A DNA stretch of 64,000 bases from Pseudomonas sp. ZH-FAD (GTDB lineage: Bacteria > Pseudomonadota > Gammaproteobacteria > Pseudomonadales > Pseudomonadaceae). The notes under the pieces are model-generated. The model saw nothing but the letters and a program-made list of their open reading frames with translations. It did not search any database and was not told the origin of the DNA. The position numbers were made by a program, and so were the translations under genes. This document shows positions 1 to 8,813 of this stretch, one piece after another. The stretch covers positions 1 to 64,000 of the forward strand of contig NZ_PGLR01000002.1 of NCBI RefSeq assembly GCF_002803095.1. The letters run 5' to 3'. Each line of letters starts with the position of its first letter. The first letter of the stretch is position 1.

Positions 1-60
1 TGCGCGCGGCGCACCCTACGAGAATTACGCTGTTCAAACCGTAGGGTGCGCCGCGCGCAC
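1..60. repeat. REP inverted pair, family A
   Basis: Bases 1-20 (TGCGCGCGGCGCACCCTACG) and 40-59 are exact reverse complements. The same unit recurs at 641-704, 17377-17457, 24015-24074 and 27203-27269. It lies directly upstream of a REP-associated transposase gene, the classic arrangement for a RAYT and its cognate REPs. Confidence 0.85.
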
Positions 61-105
61 CGCCGACTATCCTGAATCTGCTGGCAAGAATTCAGGAGAC
101 AAGGA

Positions 106-639
106 ATGTCCAACTACCGCCGCGCTCGCGATGCGGGCGCCTGCTATTTCTTCACGCTGGTCAGCCACCAGCGTCGCCCGGTGCTGACCGAAGCGCCATT
201 GCGCGCAGCCTTGCGCCGTGCCATCGAACGAGTCCGTTTACACCGTCCCTTCATCATCGAAGGTTGGATACTGCTGCCCGATCATCTGCATTGTGTCTGG
301 CGTCTGCCTGAAGGGGATGCAGATTTTGGCTCACGCTGGTCGATGATCAAGCGCCTGACTTCTCAGGCCTTGCCGGGGTTCGGTTCGATCAGTTTGAGTC
401 GCAGTTTGCGTCGTGAGTCAGGGCTGTGGCAGCGGCGCTTCTGGGAGCACCGTATTCGTGATGAAGGCGATTACCAGCGGCATATGGATTACCTGCATTT
501 CAATCCAGTGAAGCATGGCTTGGTCGAACGCGTGGCAGATTGGCCGTGGTCGAGCTTTCATCGTTTGGTGAAGGAGGGTGTGTATCCAGCGGATTGGGGT
601 AGCGATGCCAAAACAGGTGACGGTGAGTACGGTGAATGA
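106..639 (+). CDS. REP-associated tyrosine transposase (RAYT)
   Basis: A 177-residue Y1/HUH single-strand transposase of the IS200-related REP-associated family, which is thought to recognise and mobilise REP hairpins. The metal-binding HUH-type motif is seen as His60-Leu-His62 in PDHLHCVW. The family hallmark HFNPVKHGLV lies at 131-140, and the likely catalytic tyrosine is Tyr129 just before it. The gene is intact and of normal family length, with family A REPs on both sides (1-60 and 641-704). RAYTs are usually single-copy domesticated genes rather than active insertion sequences. The ATG follows the purine-rich GGAGACAAGGA. The identity is secure; activity is not shown by the sequence. Confidence 0.93.
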   Translation: MSNYRRARDAGACYFFTLVSHQRRPVLTEAPLRAALRRAIERVRLHRPFIIEGWILLPDHLHCVWRLPEGDADFGSRWSMIKRLTSQALPGFGSISLSRSLRRESGLWQRRFWEHRIRDEGDYQRHMDYLHFNPVKHGLVERVADWPWSSFHRLVKEGVYPADWGSDAKTGDGEYGE

Positions 640-640
640 C

Positions 641-704
641 GCGGTGCGCACGGCCTAGGCGGCCCCGCGACACCCTACGGCTTAAGCGGCGTCCGCGCGC
701 ACCG
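641..704. repeat. REP pair, family A, degenerate
   Basis: GGTGCGCACGG...CACCCTACGG...CCGCGCGCACCG matches the ends of the 1-60 element but with a rearranged centre. It closes the transposase gene on its downstream side. Confidence 0.65.
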
Positions 705-833
705 ACTTTTTTCAATGTGCCTGTCGATTCTTCCATCGCCCATTCGACTACTGCATAGAACCCCAGCCCTGGGTTCACTGTCAGCCGTAGGGAGACACCC
801 TGCGCTATTTCGACTCGAACAAGGAGAAAGGCG

Positions 834-1268
834 ATGCGTTTCATGGTGATGGTCAAGGCGACTGCAGATTCCGAAGCCGGTGTTATGCCCAGCGAGGAGC
901 TGCTGGCGGCCATGGGCCGCTACAACGAGGAGCTGGTGGAAGCCGGTGTGATGCTCGCCGGCGAGGGCCTGCAGCCCAGCAGCAAGGGCGCGCGGGTGCG
1001 GTTTTCCGGGGCGCAGCGCTCGGTGATCGACGGCCCATTTATGGAGACCAAGGAGCTGGTGGCTGGTTTCTGGATCTTTCAGTGCGAGTCGCTGCAAGCC
1101 TGCATCGACTGGGTCAAGCGTTGCCCCAACCCCATGCCTGGCGACTCAGATATAGAGATTCGGCAGATCTTCGAGGCCGAGGATTTCGGCGCCGAGTTCA
1201 CCCCCGAGTTGCGTGAGCAGGAAAACCGTATTCGCGCGCGCATGAGCAGTGAAAATCAAGGAGAGTAA
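834..1268 (+). CDS. YciI family (DGPF domain) protein
   Basis: A 144-residue dimeric alpha/beta-barrel protein of the YciI/YCII family. The family signature is visible as IDGPFMETKELVAGFWIF in the middle of the protein (around residues 66-83). In the family the conserved His/Asp pair suggests a small-molecule enzyme, but the substrate is unknown; in many genomes these proteins sit next to sigma-70 ECF factors, which is not seen here. The start is well supported by AAGGAG seven to eight bases upstream. It is followed two bases later by the VOC gene at 1271, so the two are almost certainly co-transcribed. Confidence 0.88.
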   Translation: MRFMVMVKATADSEAGVMPSEELLAAMGRYNEELVEAGVMLAGEGLQPSSKGARVRFSGAQRSVIDGPFMETKELVAGFWIFQCESLQACIDWVKRCPNPMPGDSDIEIRQIFEAEDFGAEFTPELREQENRIRARMSSENQGE

Positions 1269-1270
1269 CG

Positions 1271-1690
1271 ATGAAGATGCATGCCTATCTGATGTTCGAT
1301 GGCCAGTGCGAGGCCGCCTTCAACCGCTACGCCGAGGTCTTCGGCGGTAAGCTGGAGATGATGCGCTACGCCGACAGCCCCGAGGATATGGAGGTTCCGG
1401 CCGAGTACCAGCAGCGTGTCATGCACGTCTGCCTGACCGTCGGCGATCAGTTGCTGATGGCATCCGACAATCTGCCGCAGTACCCCTATGAGGGGATCAA
1501 GGGGTGTTCCGTTTCCCTGCAGGTGGACAACGTGCCGGAGGCCGAGCGCCTGTACGAGGCATTGTCGGCCGGCGGTTCGGTGCAGATGGAGCTGCAGGCG
1601 ACCTTCTGGGCGACCCGCTTCGCCATGCTTACCGACCGTTTCGGCGTGTCCTGGATGATCAACTGCATGGTCGATAGCCAGGAGGGTTGA
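1271..1690 (+). CDS. VOC family protein, PhnB/3-demethylubiquinone-type
   Basis: A 139-residue protein of the vicinal-oxygen-chelate (glyoxalase/dioxygenase) fold, closest in style to PhnB-like proteins: MKMHAYLMFDGQCEAAF at the start and the FWATRFAMLTDRFGVSWMIN block at the end. PhnB-like proteins are small cytoplasmic dimers of unknown function despite the historical phosphonate name. It has a strong ribosome site (CAAGGAGAGTAACG before ATG) placed inside the end of the YciI gene. The YciI plus PhnB pairing suggests one two-gene transcription unit. Substrate cannot be told from sequence. Confidence 0.88.
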   Translation: MKMHAYLMFDGQCEAAFNRYAEVFGGKLEMMRYADSPEDMEVPAEYQQRVMHVCLTVGDQLLMASDNLPQYPYEGIKGCSVSLQVDNVPEAERLYEALSAGGSVQMELQATFWATRFAMLTDRFGVSWMINCMVDSQEG

Positions 1691-1710
1691 CGGCGAGGTT
1701 CTCGACAAAC

Positions 1711-1823
1711 GTAGCCCGGATCAAATCCGGGGAAACGAGACCGCGCCTTCGCGACTGAAACGGAGTGCCGCCCAGCCGCTCCTACGGACCAATCAGGCCG
1801 TAGGAGCGGCTTCAGCCGCGATG
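1711..1823. repeat. REP-like elements between convergent genes
   Basis: GTAGCCCGGATCAAATCCGG at 1711-1730 is a family B unit (also at 20162 and 60149). It is followed by an imperfect pair around GTAGGAGCGGCTTCAGCCGCGA ending near 1822. The block fills the gap between the VOC gene and ggpPS, which converge, and could act as a transcript 3' boundary. Confidence 0.7.
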
Positions 1824-1829
1824 AGTTAT

Positions 1830-4088
1830 CTAGCTCACCAGCGTCAGCGGCTCGGGCTCTTCATGTACTTGCACGCCCGCGAGGAACTCCTCGCCCCAGC
1901 GGCGAATGTCGTTGTAGCAAACGATATCGAACAGCTCGCGCAGGCGCGCCTGGGCCTCGCTCTTGGGCAGGTTCAGCGCCAGGTAACAGGTCTGCGCCAG
2001 GTCGGCCGGGTCGTGCGGGTTGGTCAGCAGCGCGCCCTTGAGCTCGGCCGCCGCGCCGGCGAACTCCGACAGCACCAGCACGCCACGTCCACCGAGCAGG
2101 CCTTGCGCTGCGACGAACTCCTTGGCTACCAGGTTGAGGCCATCGCGCAATGGGGTGATCCACATGACGTCGGCCATGGCGTACCAGGCGCTGACTTCCT
2201 CGAAGGGCAGGCTGCGGAAGAAGAACTGCAAGGGTGTCCAACCGATACGGGCGAAGCGGCCGTTGATACGGCCGACTGCCTGCTCAATCTGGCTCTGCAG
2301 CTCGTTGTAGACGGTCATCTCCTTGGCCGCCGGTACGCACACGGTGACCAGGGTGACTTTGCCGATCAGCTCGGGATTATCGGCCAGCAGGCGTTCGTAG
2401 GCGTTGAGTTTTTCCAGGATGCCCTTGGTGTAGTCGAGGCGTTCGACCGAGAGGATCAGCTTCACGCCTTTCATCTCTTCGCGTAGCTGGGCCATCAGCT
2501 CCTTGATCTTCGGTGCCTCCAATGCATTGCGCACGCGGTCGATATCCAGCCCCACCGGGTGCGCACCCAGTTTGACCTGGCGCGTGCCGGTATCCAGCGC
2601 GGTGGTCATGCGCTCCAGGCCGACGGCGCAACCGTAGGTGATGAAGCGCGGTGCGCAGTTCTGTCGATCCAGGGTTTTCAGTGGGAATACACCACGGGCC
2701 ACATCGACGAAGTTCTCCACCTGGCGTGGAATGTGAAAACCGATGTAATCGCACTGCAGCAGGCTGCCGACGATCTGCCGGCGCCAGGGCAGCACGTTGA
2801 ACACGTCCGCCGAGGGGAAGTAGGTGTGGTGGAAGAAGGCGATGCGCAGATCCGGGCGCAGCTCGCGCAGGTAGGCCGGCACCATCCACAGGTTGTAGTC
2901 GTGCAGCCAGACGATGGCGCCTTCGGCGGCCTCCAGCGCGGTGCGTTCGGCGAAGGCGCGGTTGACCTTGAGGAATACCTGCCAGTCGTCTTCGTTGAAG
3001 ACGGCGCGCTCCCAGAAAGTGTGCAGGGTCGGCCAGAAGGCTTCCTTGGAGAAGCGCTTGTAGAAAATGTCGACTTCTTCCTTGCTCAGCTTGACCCGCG
3101 CGGCGGTGAGCTTGGGATAGCGCTCGGCGTCCACGGTGGTGTGGCTGTCGAACGGTTCGTCGCCGTCCTCGTGCACGGCCCAGGCAACCCAGGAGCCGGG
3201 GCGGCCGTCGCCGAAGAAGCTGAGCAGGGTGGGAATGATGCCGTTGGGTGAGGTCGGGCGACGACGTTGCAGCTTGCCGGCCGCGTTGCGGTATTCCTCA
3301 TAGGGCAGGCGATGATAGACCATCACCAGCTCGGCCTTACCCGGCTGCGCGGCCTGGCGGCGTTCGGCGGCGATACCGTGCTCGCCAAGGAAGCCGAAAT
3401 GGGCGAAGGCTTCGAGGATGCCGCCGCAGCCCGGACGGTTGGCGTGCAGGGTGCGCGAATGGCTGCGGGTGGCTTCCAGCAGCGCGCTTTCCGACTGGCC
3501 GACGCACACGCCATGGAAGCTGGCGCTGAGCATGGAGAGGTCATTGAGCGTGTCGCCAGCGGCCAGCACCTGATCGTGGCTCAGCTCCAGCCAGTCGGCC
3601 AGGGCCTGCAGGCTGCTGCCCTTGTTCACACCCTTGGGCAGGAAATCCAGGTACAGCTCGGCGGAGTACAGCAGGTCGCAACCCAGCTCATCGGCGATCT
3701 CGCGTAGCGCCGGGTTGGCCGCCTGTTCGGGCGTGCAGAAGTAGGAGCAGCGGCGCGCCTGCGGCACGTCCTGACGCTCCAGGCCGAACGGCTCGATGAC
3801 GCTGGCCACCTGGCTTTCGCCGGGCCAGCGGGCATCGACCACACTCTGCAGCGGCTGGATCGGCTGCAGGCTGTCGCCATGCACCAGGGTCGCGCCGACG
3901 TCGGCGATGATGTAGTCCGGCTGCGGCAGGGTCGGGTCGGCCAGCAGCGGCAGCACCGCTTCCAGGCTGCGCCCGGTGACGTAGGCAAGCTTGATCTCGG
4001 GGTGGGCGGCGATGGTCTGGTAGAGGCTCAGGCGATCTTCGGGATCGCCAGCGAGAAAGGTTCCATCCAGGTCGGTGGCTAATAGCAT
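1830..4088 (-). CDS. ggpPS: Bifunctional glucosylglycerol-phosphate synthase/phosphatase
   Basis: A fusion enzyme for the osmoprotectant glucosylglycerol. The N-terminal third is a HAD phosphatase: nucleophile motif DLDGT at 6-10 and a later GDTLNDLSML acid motif. The C-terminal part is a GT20 glycosyltransferase that would join ADP-glucose to glycerol-3-phosphate. GT20 motifs include WLHDYNLWMVPAYLR and, near residue 419, HHTYFPSADVFNVLPWR. To my knowledge this reads as GgpS rather than trehalose-phosphate synthase OtsA, which has a different segment there. The domain order matches the GgpPS described in Stenotrophomonas rhizophila and predicted in some pseudomonads. The start chosen is the internal ATG at 4088, which has GGAG eight bases upstream; the longer frame begins at 4112 without such a site. 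The product is about 752 residues. Confidence 0.88.
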   Translation of the reverse strand: MLLATDLDGTFLAGDPEDRLSLYQTIAAHPEIKLAYVTGRSLEAVLPLLADPTLPQPDYIIADVGATLVHGDSLQPIQPLQSVVDARWPGESQVASVIEPFGLERQDVPQARRCSYFCTPEQAANPALREIADELGCDLLYSAELYLDFLPKGVNKGSSLQALADWLELSHDQVLAAGDTLNDLSMLSASFHGVCVGQSESALLEATRSHSRTLHANRPGCGGILEAFAHFGFLGEHGIAAERRQAAQPGKAELVMVYHRLPYEEYRNAAGKLQRRRPTSPNGIIPTLLSFFGDGRPGSWVAWAVHEDGDEPFDSHTTVDAERYPKLTAARVKLSKEEVDIFYKRFSKEAFWPTLHTFWERAVFNEDDWQVFLKVNRAFAERTALEAAEGAIVWLHDYNLWMVPAYLRELRPDLRIAFFHHTYFPSADVFNVLPWRRQIVGSLLQCDYIGFHIPRQVENFVDVARGVFPLKTLDRQNCAPRFITYGCAVGLERMTTALDTGTRQVKLGAHPVGLDIDRVRNALEAPKIKELMAQLREEMKGVKLILSVERLDYTKGILEKLNAYERLLADNPELIGKVTLVTVCVPAAKEMTVYNELQSQIEQAVGRINGRFARIGWTPLQFFFRSLPFEEVSAWYAMADVMWITPLRDGLNLVAKEFVAAQGLLGGRGVLVLSEFAGAAAELKGALLTNPHDPADLAQTCYLALNLPKSEAQARLRELFDIVCYNDIRRWGEEFLAGVQVHEEPEPLTLVS

Positions 4089-4198
4089 CGTTGTTTCTCC
4101 AGAAGTGGCCACTGCGGCCTTGCTCGGTGGCGAGCGGCCGACGGGCCGGGTTTCTGGCTGCTTGGGGTAGGCTCAAGGCCTTGCCGAAACAGCCTTTA

Positions 4199-4370
4199 AG
4201 AACCCGTCCAAAGACTGCTGCGCGTCGGCCATGCTGCGTTGAAGTCGAGCTCAGAATGCTCATTTACAGCACGTAAAGTCGAACGCGACTCCGATCGCTT
4301 CTTCGCTCGACTTCGTGGGGCCGCCATCGGTATTGCCTGGCTCTAGCTCGCGAGTCTTTGAACAGGTTCT
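4199..4370. repeat. MITE-like element, copy 1
   Basis: The ends are imperfect inverted repeats: AGAACCCGTCCAAAGACT at 4199-4216 and AGTCTTTGAACAGGTTCT at 4353-4370, whose complement is AGAACCTGTTCAAAGACT. The interior carries ATGCTCATTTACAGCACGTAAA. A close relative of this core, ATGCTCATTTACAACTCGTAAA, occurs in the element at 42690-42853. There is no coding capacity. It lies between the ggpPS promoter and the MFS gene end. Confidence 0.6.
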
Positions 4371-4376
4371 ATGACT

Positions 4377-5627
4377 TCAGGACTGAATCGTCTCCTCTGT
4401 CGATTCGTGCGGCGGCGCATCGGGCATCAGCTCCAATACCGTGGGGCTGGTGCGTAGCATGGGCGTGAAGTGCGCAGCGTCGCCGCTGACCAGATCGCTG
4501 ACATGGCGCAGCCGGTAAAAGGTGTAGGCGGCCAGCAGGCCGAGGGTGCAGGCGAAGTACAGCGGCAGTGCGCTGGCGCCCAGTTGCTCCATCAGCAGGC
4601 CGGCCAATAGCGGGCCGCACACCGAGCCGATGCCATTGACCATCAGCAAGCTGGCGGAGCCGGAAAGAATCTCGTCGCTGTGCAACTGGTCGATCAGTTG
4701 CGCCACGGCGATAGGGTAGATGGCGAAGGCCAGGCCGCCCCAGATGAAGATCGCGCCGAGCAGCAACGGGCCGGCTGGCAGCAGGCTCATGATCAGCGCC
4801 AGGGCGACTGCCAGTATCACCACCCAGAGCAGCACCTGGCGGCGGTCGTGGCGATCCGAGTAGATACCGATGGGCCATTGCAGCAGGGCGCCACCGAGAA
4901 TGGTTGCGGTCATCAGCAGACCGACGCCGGACGTATCGAAACCGGCCAGGCTGGCGTAGACCGGCGCCATGCCCCAGAAGCCGCCCATGGCAAGGCCGGA
5001 GAGGCCGGCGGCGATTATCGCCAGCGGCGCAATATTCCATAGTTGGCGCAGGTTGCTCGGCGGTGTCTCGGGCAGGCTTGGCTGTGCCTGGCGGGTGAGG
5101 GTAATGGGCATCAACGCGGCGCTGATGAGGATGGCGGCGATGGCGAACAGGGTGAACTGCACCGGGTCGGCCAGGTGCAGCAGTTGCTGGGCCAGCGCCA
5201 GGGCGCCGAGGTTGACCGCCATGTACAGGGCGAACACTTGGCCGCGCTTCTCGTTGGGCGCTTTGGCGTTGAGCCAGCTCTCGATGACCATGTACAACGT
5301 CACCAGCGCCAGACCGTAGAGCACACGCAGCAGCAGCCAGACCCACGGATCGATCAGCAGCAGATGGAGCAGGGCGGCAATGGCAGCCAGGGCGGCGCAG
5401 CAGGCGAACGCGCGGATATGTCCGATGCGTCGAACCAGCGGAGTCGCCAGCCAGGTGCCGAGGAGGAACCCGACGAAGTACCCGGACATGATCAGGCCGA
5501 GCATCGTGGTGGAGTAGCCTTCGGCGACGCCACGCAGGGTCAGGAGGGTGTTGAGTAGACCATTGCCGAGCAGGAGCAGAGCCACGCCGCTCAGCAACGA
5601 GCTGATGGGGGCAATGAGAGACAACAT
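4377..5627 (-). CDS. MFS transporter (YcaD-like)
   Basis: A 416-residue, twelve-helix major facilitator. The start is hydrophobic (MLSLIAPISSLLSGVALLLLGNG), and the first intracellular loop carries a motif A-like TPLVRRIGHIRAF. The pattern resembles the YcaD/UMF efflux-type subfamily, whose substrates are mostly unknown. ATG at 5627 was chosen because AGGG lies eight bases upstream; a GTG three codons earlier is possible. It has the same orientation as ggpPS, but a MITE-like element and about 290 bases separate the two, so co-transcription is unlikely. An export role for this gene is inference from family. Confidence 0.85.
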   Translation of the reverse strand: MLSLIAPISSLLSGVALLLLGNGLLNTLLTLRGVAEGYSTTMLGLIMSGYFVGFLLGTWLATPLVRRIGHIRAFACCAALAAIAALLHLLLIDPWVWLLLRVLYGLALVTLYMVIESWLNAKAPNEKRGQVFALYMAVNLGALALAQQLLHLADPVQFTLFAIAAILISAALMPITLTRQAQPSLPETPPSNLRQLWNIAPLAIIAAGLSGLAMGGFWGMAPVYASLAGFDTSGVGLLMTATILGGALLQWPIGIYSDRHDRRQVLLWVVILAVALALIMSLLPAGPLLLGAIFIWGGLAFAIYPIAVAQLIDQLHSDEILSGSASLLMVNGIGSVCGPLLAGLLMEQLGASALPLYFACTLGLLAAYTFYRLRHVSDLVSGDAAHFTPMLRTSPTVLELMPDAPPHESTEETIQS

Positions 5628-5831
5628 GCAAACCACCCTAGGGGACTATGCCGCTGATGGCAAGCATGAAGCAGGCCAGTGCCTGCCGGGTTGTTTGTTT
5701 AAGTTATTGATTTATAAGATTTATTTTTATCGATAAACGGTAGTTGAGTATTTTCTGAGTCGCTACGCTGCGCGCTGCCGGGGCGCCGGAACCTGTGCGT
5801 GCACCGATTCCGGCCCGTTGCGTTGGCTGCA

Positions 5832-7028
5832 TCAAAGGCTGACCTGGGCGATGGCGCTGGCCAACTGGTCGAGCCGTGTGGCGTCCAGTCCGGCGACGTT
5901 GGCGCGGCCGCTGCCGACCATGTAGACGCTGAACTCCTCGCGCAGGCGTTGCACCTGCAGCGGCGACAAGCCGGTGTAGGAGAACATGCCGCGCTGTTCG
6001 GCGATATGCGCGAAGCGTTCGCTCAGACCGTGTGGTACCAGCGCTTCGACCAAGCCGCGGCGCAGGCTGGCGACGCGCAGGCGCATGCCTTCCAGTTCGT
6101 CCAGCCAGAGCCCTTTCAGCTCGTCGTCACCGAGTATCTGCGCCACCACCGCAGCGCCATGGGCGGGCGGCGTCGACCACAGGTTGCGGGCGATGGAGGC
6201 CAACTGACTGCGGATGTCGACGAGCTTTTCGGCGTCGCCGGCGCAGACGATCAGGGCACCTGTGCGCTCGCGATACAGGCCGAAGTTCTTCGAGCAGGAA
6301 CTGGTGATCAGCAGCTCCGGCAGTTCGGCGGCGAACAGGCGCACCGCCCAGGCGTCTTCTACCAGGCCATCACCGAAGCCCTGGTAGGCGAAGTCGATCA
6401 GCGGCAGTAGCTCACGCGCCTTGACCACCTCCAGCACGCGTTTCCAATCGCGCGGAGTGAGGTCGAAGCCGGTGGGGTTGTGGCAGCAGGCATGCAGCAG
6501 TACCACGTCGCCCTTGGGCAGGTGAGTGAGGGCGGCGATCATGGCCTCGACGTCGAGGCGATTGTTGGCGCCGACGTAGGGGTAGTGGCCGACCTTGAGC
6601 CCGGCCTCGGCGAACAGCGTTTCATGGATCGGCCAGGTCGGATCGCTTAGCCAGATACCGCGCCCCGGCAGGCAGTGACGAATGAAATCACCCGCCAGAC
6701 GCAGGGCGCCGGTGCCGCCCGGTGTTTGCGTTGCGCCGGCGCGCTGCTCGGCGAGCAGTGCCGAGTCAGCGCCCAGCACCAGCTGGCTCAGGAGCGTGCC
6801 GAACGCGGCGTCGCCATGGCCGCCGATGTAGGTCTTGGTCAGCTCGACATCGATCAGACGCTGCTCGGCCAGCTTCACCGCACGCGGGATCGGCGTCAGG
6901 CCCTGGGCGTCCTTGTAGACGCCAACGCCGAGGTCCAGGCGCGCCGGATTGCTATCGAGGCGATAGGCTTCCATCAGGCTGAGGATGGGGTCACCCGGTA
7001 CGCGGGCGACCTTGGCGAGGTGGCTCAC
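5832..7028 (-). CDS. phhC: Aromatic-amino-acid aminotransferase PhhC
   Basis: A class I PLP aminotransferase of 398 residues, the standard length of the TyrB/PhhC family. It converts tyrosine or phenylalanine plus 2-oxoglutarate to the aromatic oxoacid, the step after phenylalanine hydroxylation. The Schiff-base lysine is Lys247 in [23 protein letters not shown] (182-188) carries the cofactor-contacting Asn. The start is GTG at 7028, because GTGA overlaps the TGA stop of phhB by four bases (translational coupling) and this gives the family length; the longer upstream frame just runs through phhB. It is the last gene of the phhABC order. Confidence 0.94.
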   Translation of the reverse strand: MSHLAKVARVPGDPILSLMEAYRLDSNPARLDLGVGVYKDAQGLTPIPRAVKLAEQRLIDVELTKTYIGGHGDAAFGTLLSQLVLGADSALLAEQRAGATQTPGGTGALRLAGDFIRHCLPGRGIWLSDPTWPIHETLFAEAGLKVGHYPYVGANNRLDVEAMIAALTHLPKGDVVLLHACCHNPTGFDLTPRDWKRVLEVVKARELLPLIDFAYQGFGDGLVEDAWAVRLFAAELPELLITSSCSKNFGLYRERTGALIVCAGDAEKLVDIRSQLASIARNLWSTPPAHGAAVVAQILGDDELKGLWLDELEGMRLRVASLRRGLVEALVPHGLSERFAHIAEQRGMFSYTGLSPLQVQRLREEFSVYMVGSGRANVAGLDATRLDQLASAIAQVSL

Positions 7029-7378
7029 TTGCGGCCCTCGGCGCTGGCAGCCAGCACATCGGTACGCGCGGCCATGATGAAGTCGTTGCGGTGCAAGCCG
7101 CGCATCTCGTGGCTCCACCAGGTGACGGTGACCTTGCCCCATTCGGTAAGCAGGGCCGGGTGGTGGCCGACTTCCTCGGCGATGGCGCCCACGGCGTTGG
7201 TGAAGGCCAGGGCATGGCGGAAGTTCTTGAACAGGTACACGCGCTCCAGCTCCATATGGTCGCCGCGTACCTCGATGTTCCAGTCGGGGATCTCGCGGAT
7301 CAGCTCGGCCAGTTCTTCATCGGTCACTTTCGGCGCATCGGCGCGGCAGGCTTCGCATTGGGCTTGGGCAAGGCTCAT
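7025..7378 (-). CDS. phhB: Pterin-4a-carbinolamine dehydratase PhhB
   Basis: Regenerates the pterin cofactor of phenylalanine hydroxylase by dehydrating 4a-hydroxytetrahydropterin. 117 residues, normal for the family. The signature [15 protein letters not shown], with catalytic His72-His73, is intact. It lies downstream of phhA on the same strand but is separated from it by about 240 bases containing a REP pair (7444-7531), so phhB-phhC may depend on read-through. Its stop overlaps the GTG of phhC. A GGAG-type ribosome site (AGGAGAGCCCCA) precedes the ATG. Confidence 0.96.
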   Translation of the reverse strand: MSLAQAQCEACRADAPKVTDEELAELIREIPDWNIEVRGDHMELERVYLFKNFRHALAFTNAVGAIAEEVGHHPALLTEWGKVTVTWWSHEMRGLHRNDFIMAARTDVLAASAEGRK

Positions 7379-7443
7379 TGGGGCTCTCCTGGGTAAGAAA
7401 TTTGGGTGAATCAGGCTGCTGTCTATCAGTTAACCATCGAGTT

Positions 7444-7531
7444 TAGGAGCCGCGCCCCGCGGCGAATCGAGCGGGCAACGCCGATGATGGAGTAAGGCCG
7501 CAATCGTTTCGCGCCGGGGCGGCGCTCCTAC
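7444..7531. repeat. REP pair, family D, between phhA and phhB
   Basis: TAGGAGCCGCGCCCCGCGGCGAATCG at the left and CGCGCCGGGGCGGCGCTCCTA at the right face each other. The same family occurs at 41321-41395. Inside an operon such a pair often stabilises upstream mRNA or reduces downstream expression. Confidence 0.75.
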
Positions 7532-7621
7532 AGGACGGCGGATCGCACCATCGTGTAGAGGGCACGCCCACGCGGTGAATTGATAGGGCAACGTCATTTG
7601 TTGGTAATGGGAAGTCACGGT

Positions 7622-8407
7622 CTACGCAGCTTTCGGCGGAAACTTCGGCGCGTGCAGGCCGAGGGCCATGGCCTGATGCACCAGCGCCATGATGTCTTCA
7701 TGAGCCAGCTCGAACAGGCGCTTGAGCTCGGGCAGGACGAAGTACACCGGCTGCAGGATATCGATGCGATACGGCGTGCGCATCGCTTCGAGTGCATCGA
7801 AGGGCTGGTGTTCGGGCACGTCGGACAGCGCGTAGAGGGTTTCCTTCGGCGAGGAGAGGATGCCGCCACCGTAGATGCGCCGGCCGGCCGGGGTGTCGAG
7901 CAGGCCGAACTCGATGGTCAGCCAGTACAGCCGCGCCAGGTAGACGCGCTGCTCTTTCGTGGCCTTGAGACCGAGCTTGCCGTAGGTATGGGTGAATTCG
8001 GCGAACCAGGGATTGGTCAGCAGCGGGCAGTGGCCGAAGATCTCGTGGAAGATGTCCGGCTCCTGCAGGTAGTCCAGTTCCTCGGGCGCGCGGATAAAGG
8101 TGGCGACGGGAAACTGTTTGCTGGCCAGCAGCTCGAAGAAGGTCTGGAAGGGGATCAGTGCCGGCACCCGTGCCACGCGCCACCCGGTGGTGGCTTCGAG
8201 CACCTGGTTGATGTCGCCGAGTTGCGGGATGCGCTCCAGCGGCAGGCCGAGCTGCTCGATACCGTCCAGGTATTCCTGGCAGGCGCGGTTCTCGATCACC
8301 TTCAACTGGCGAGTGATCAGGGTATTCCACACCTGATGCTCGCTTTCCGGGTAATGGATAAAGCCACCCTCGTCCGGTTCCCGGGCCAGGTACTGCGTAC
8401 TCTTCAT
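7622..8407 (-). CDS. phhA: Phenylalanine 4-monooxygenase PhhA
   Basis: Iron- and pterin-dependent hydroxylase converting phenylalanine to tyrosine. 261 residues from the ATG at 8407, which has a very strong ribosome site (AGAAGGAGGCAGCA) and gives the usual bacterial length; an in-frame ATG at 8530 lacks support. The iron ligands are all present: His121 and His126 in FHEIFGHCP and Glu166 in YWLTIEFG. The 2-His-1-Glu triad suggests an active enzyme. Two TyrR-type boxes at 8517-8534 and 8579-8596 imply control by PhhR, whose gene is about 7.4 kb away instead of adjacent and divergent as in P. aeruginosa. Confidence 0.97.
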   Translation of the reverse strand: MKSTQYLAREPDEGGFIHYPESEHQVWNTLITRQLKVIENRACQEYLDGIEQLGLPLERIPQLGDINQVLEATTGWRVARVPALIPFQTFFELLASKQFPVATFIRAPEELDYLQEPDIFHEIFGHCPLLTNPWFAEFTHTYGKLGLKATKEQRVYLARLYWLTIEFGLLDTPAGRRIYGGGILSSPKETLYALSDVPEHQPFDALEAMRTPYRIDILQPVYFVLPELKRLFELAHEDIMALVHQAMALGLHAPKFPPKAA

Positions 8408-8516
8408 TGCTGCCTCCTTCTGGGGGCTGTTGTTCTTGTCTAGGTCAAGCATGCCTCTACACGGAGGACGGAATAGAGGTGCAAGGCCCTCCTGTAAGCG
8501 CGAAAAAGACGATTTT

Positions 8517-8534
8517 TGTAATTTTTTCATTACG
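8517..8534 (-). promoter_or_regulatory. TyrR/PhhR box, proximal
   Basis: TGTAATTTTTTCATTACG matches the TyrR-family consensus TGTAAA-N6-TTTACA at nine of twelve defined positions. It is centred about 118 bases upstream of the phhA start codon. Confidence 0.7.
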
Positions 8535-8578
8535 CGACGACGGAAAAGCCATTGTTGATGACTCTGTCAGGCTTTTTT

Positions 8579-8596
8579 TGTAACGATTTTTTTACA
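8579..8596 (-). promoter_or_regulatory. TyrR/PhhR box, distal
   Basis: TGTAACGATTTTTTTACA matches TGTAAA-N6-TTTACA at eleven of twelve positions. It is centred about 180 bases upstream of phhA and 62 bases (about six helical turns) from the proximal box. Confidence 0.8.
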
Positions 8597-8778
8597 CAAA
8601 AATCACAGCTTTCACCATTCGGGCCGTCCTGTGGGGTATCCGAGCGTCGGCATCGATTTTCGTGCGTCTGCTGGCAACATATTTGCGGTGCAGTGATGCC
8701 GGTTAGTAGGGCGTGCGATTTTCAATCGTTAGTCAGTGCACCGAACTTCAGTCGAGTGTAGTTGTTATTCCCCTGTAT

Positions 8779-8813
8779 GGCTCAGCTCTTCTGGTAGGCA
8801 GAAGTGCTGAGCC
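8779..8813. repeat. Hairpin
   Basis: GGCTCAGC-T-CTTCTG, loop GTAGG, CAGAAG-T-GCTGAGCC: two 15-base arms with one central T-T mismatch. There is no T run on the + side, so it is not an ordinary terminator. Confidence 0.55.

Noticed and set aside
1..60. CRISPR-like repeat
   Set aside because: The repeated units are palindromic pairs scattered through the window, with no regular spacers; they are REPs.
106..639. Active insertion sequence
   Set aside because: No terminal repeats or target duplications and only one copy; RAYT genes are normally domesticated single genes.
1830..4088. Trehalose-6-phosphate synthase/phosphatase (OtsA-OtsB fusion)
   Set aside because: The HHTYFPSADVFN region and the N-terminal position of the phosphatase fit GgpPS better.
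8408..8516. Sigma-54 promoter for phhA
   Set aside because: AGGAGGGCCTTGCA on the minus strand has GG and GC elements only eight bases apart in place of ten, so it does not fit.
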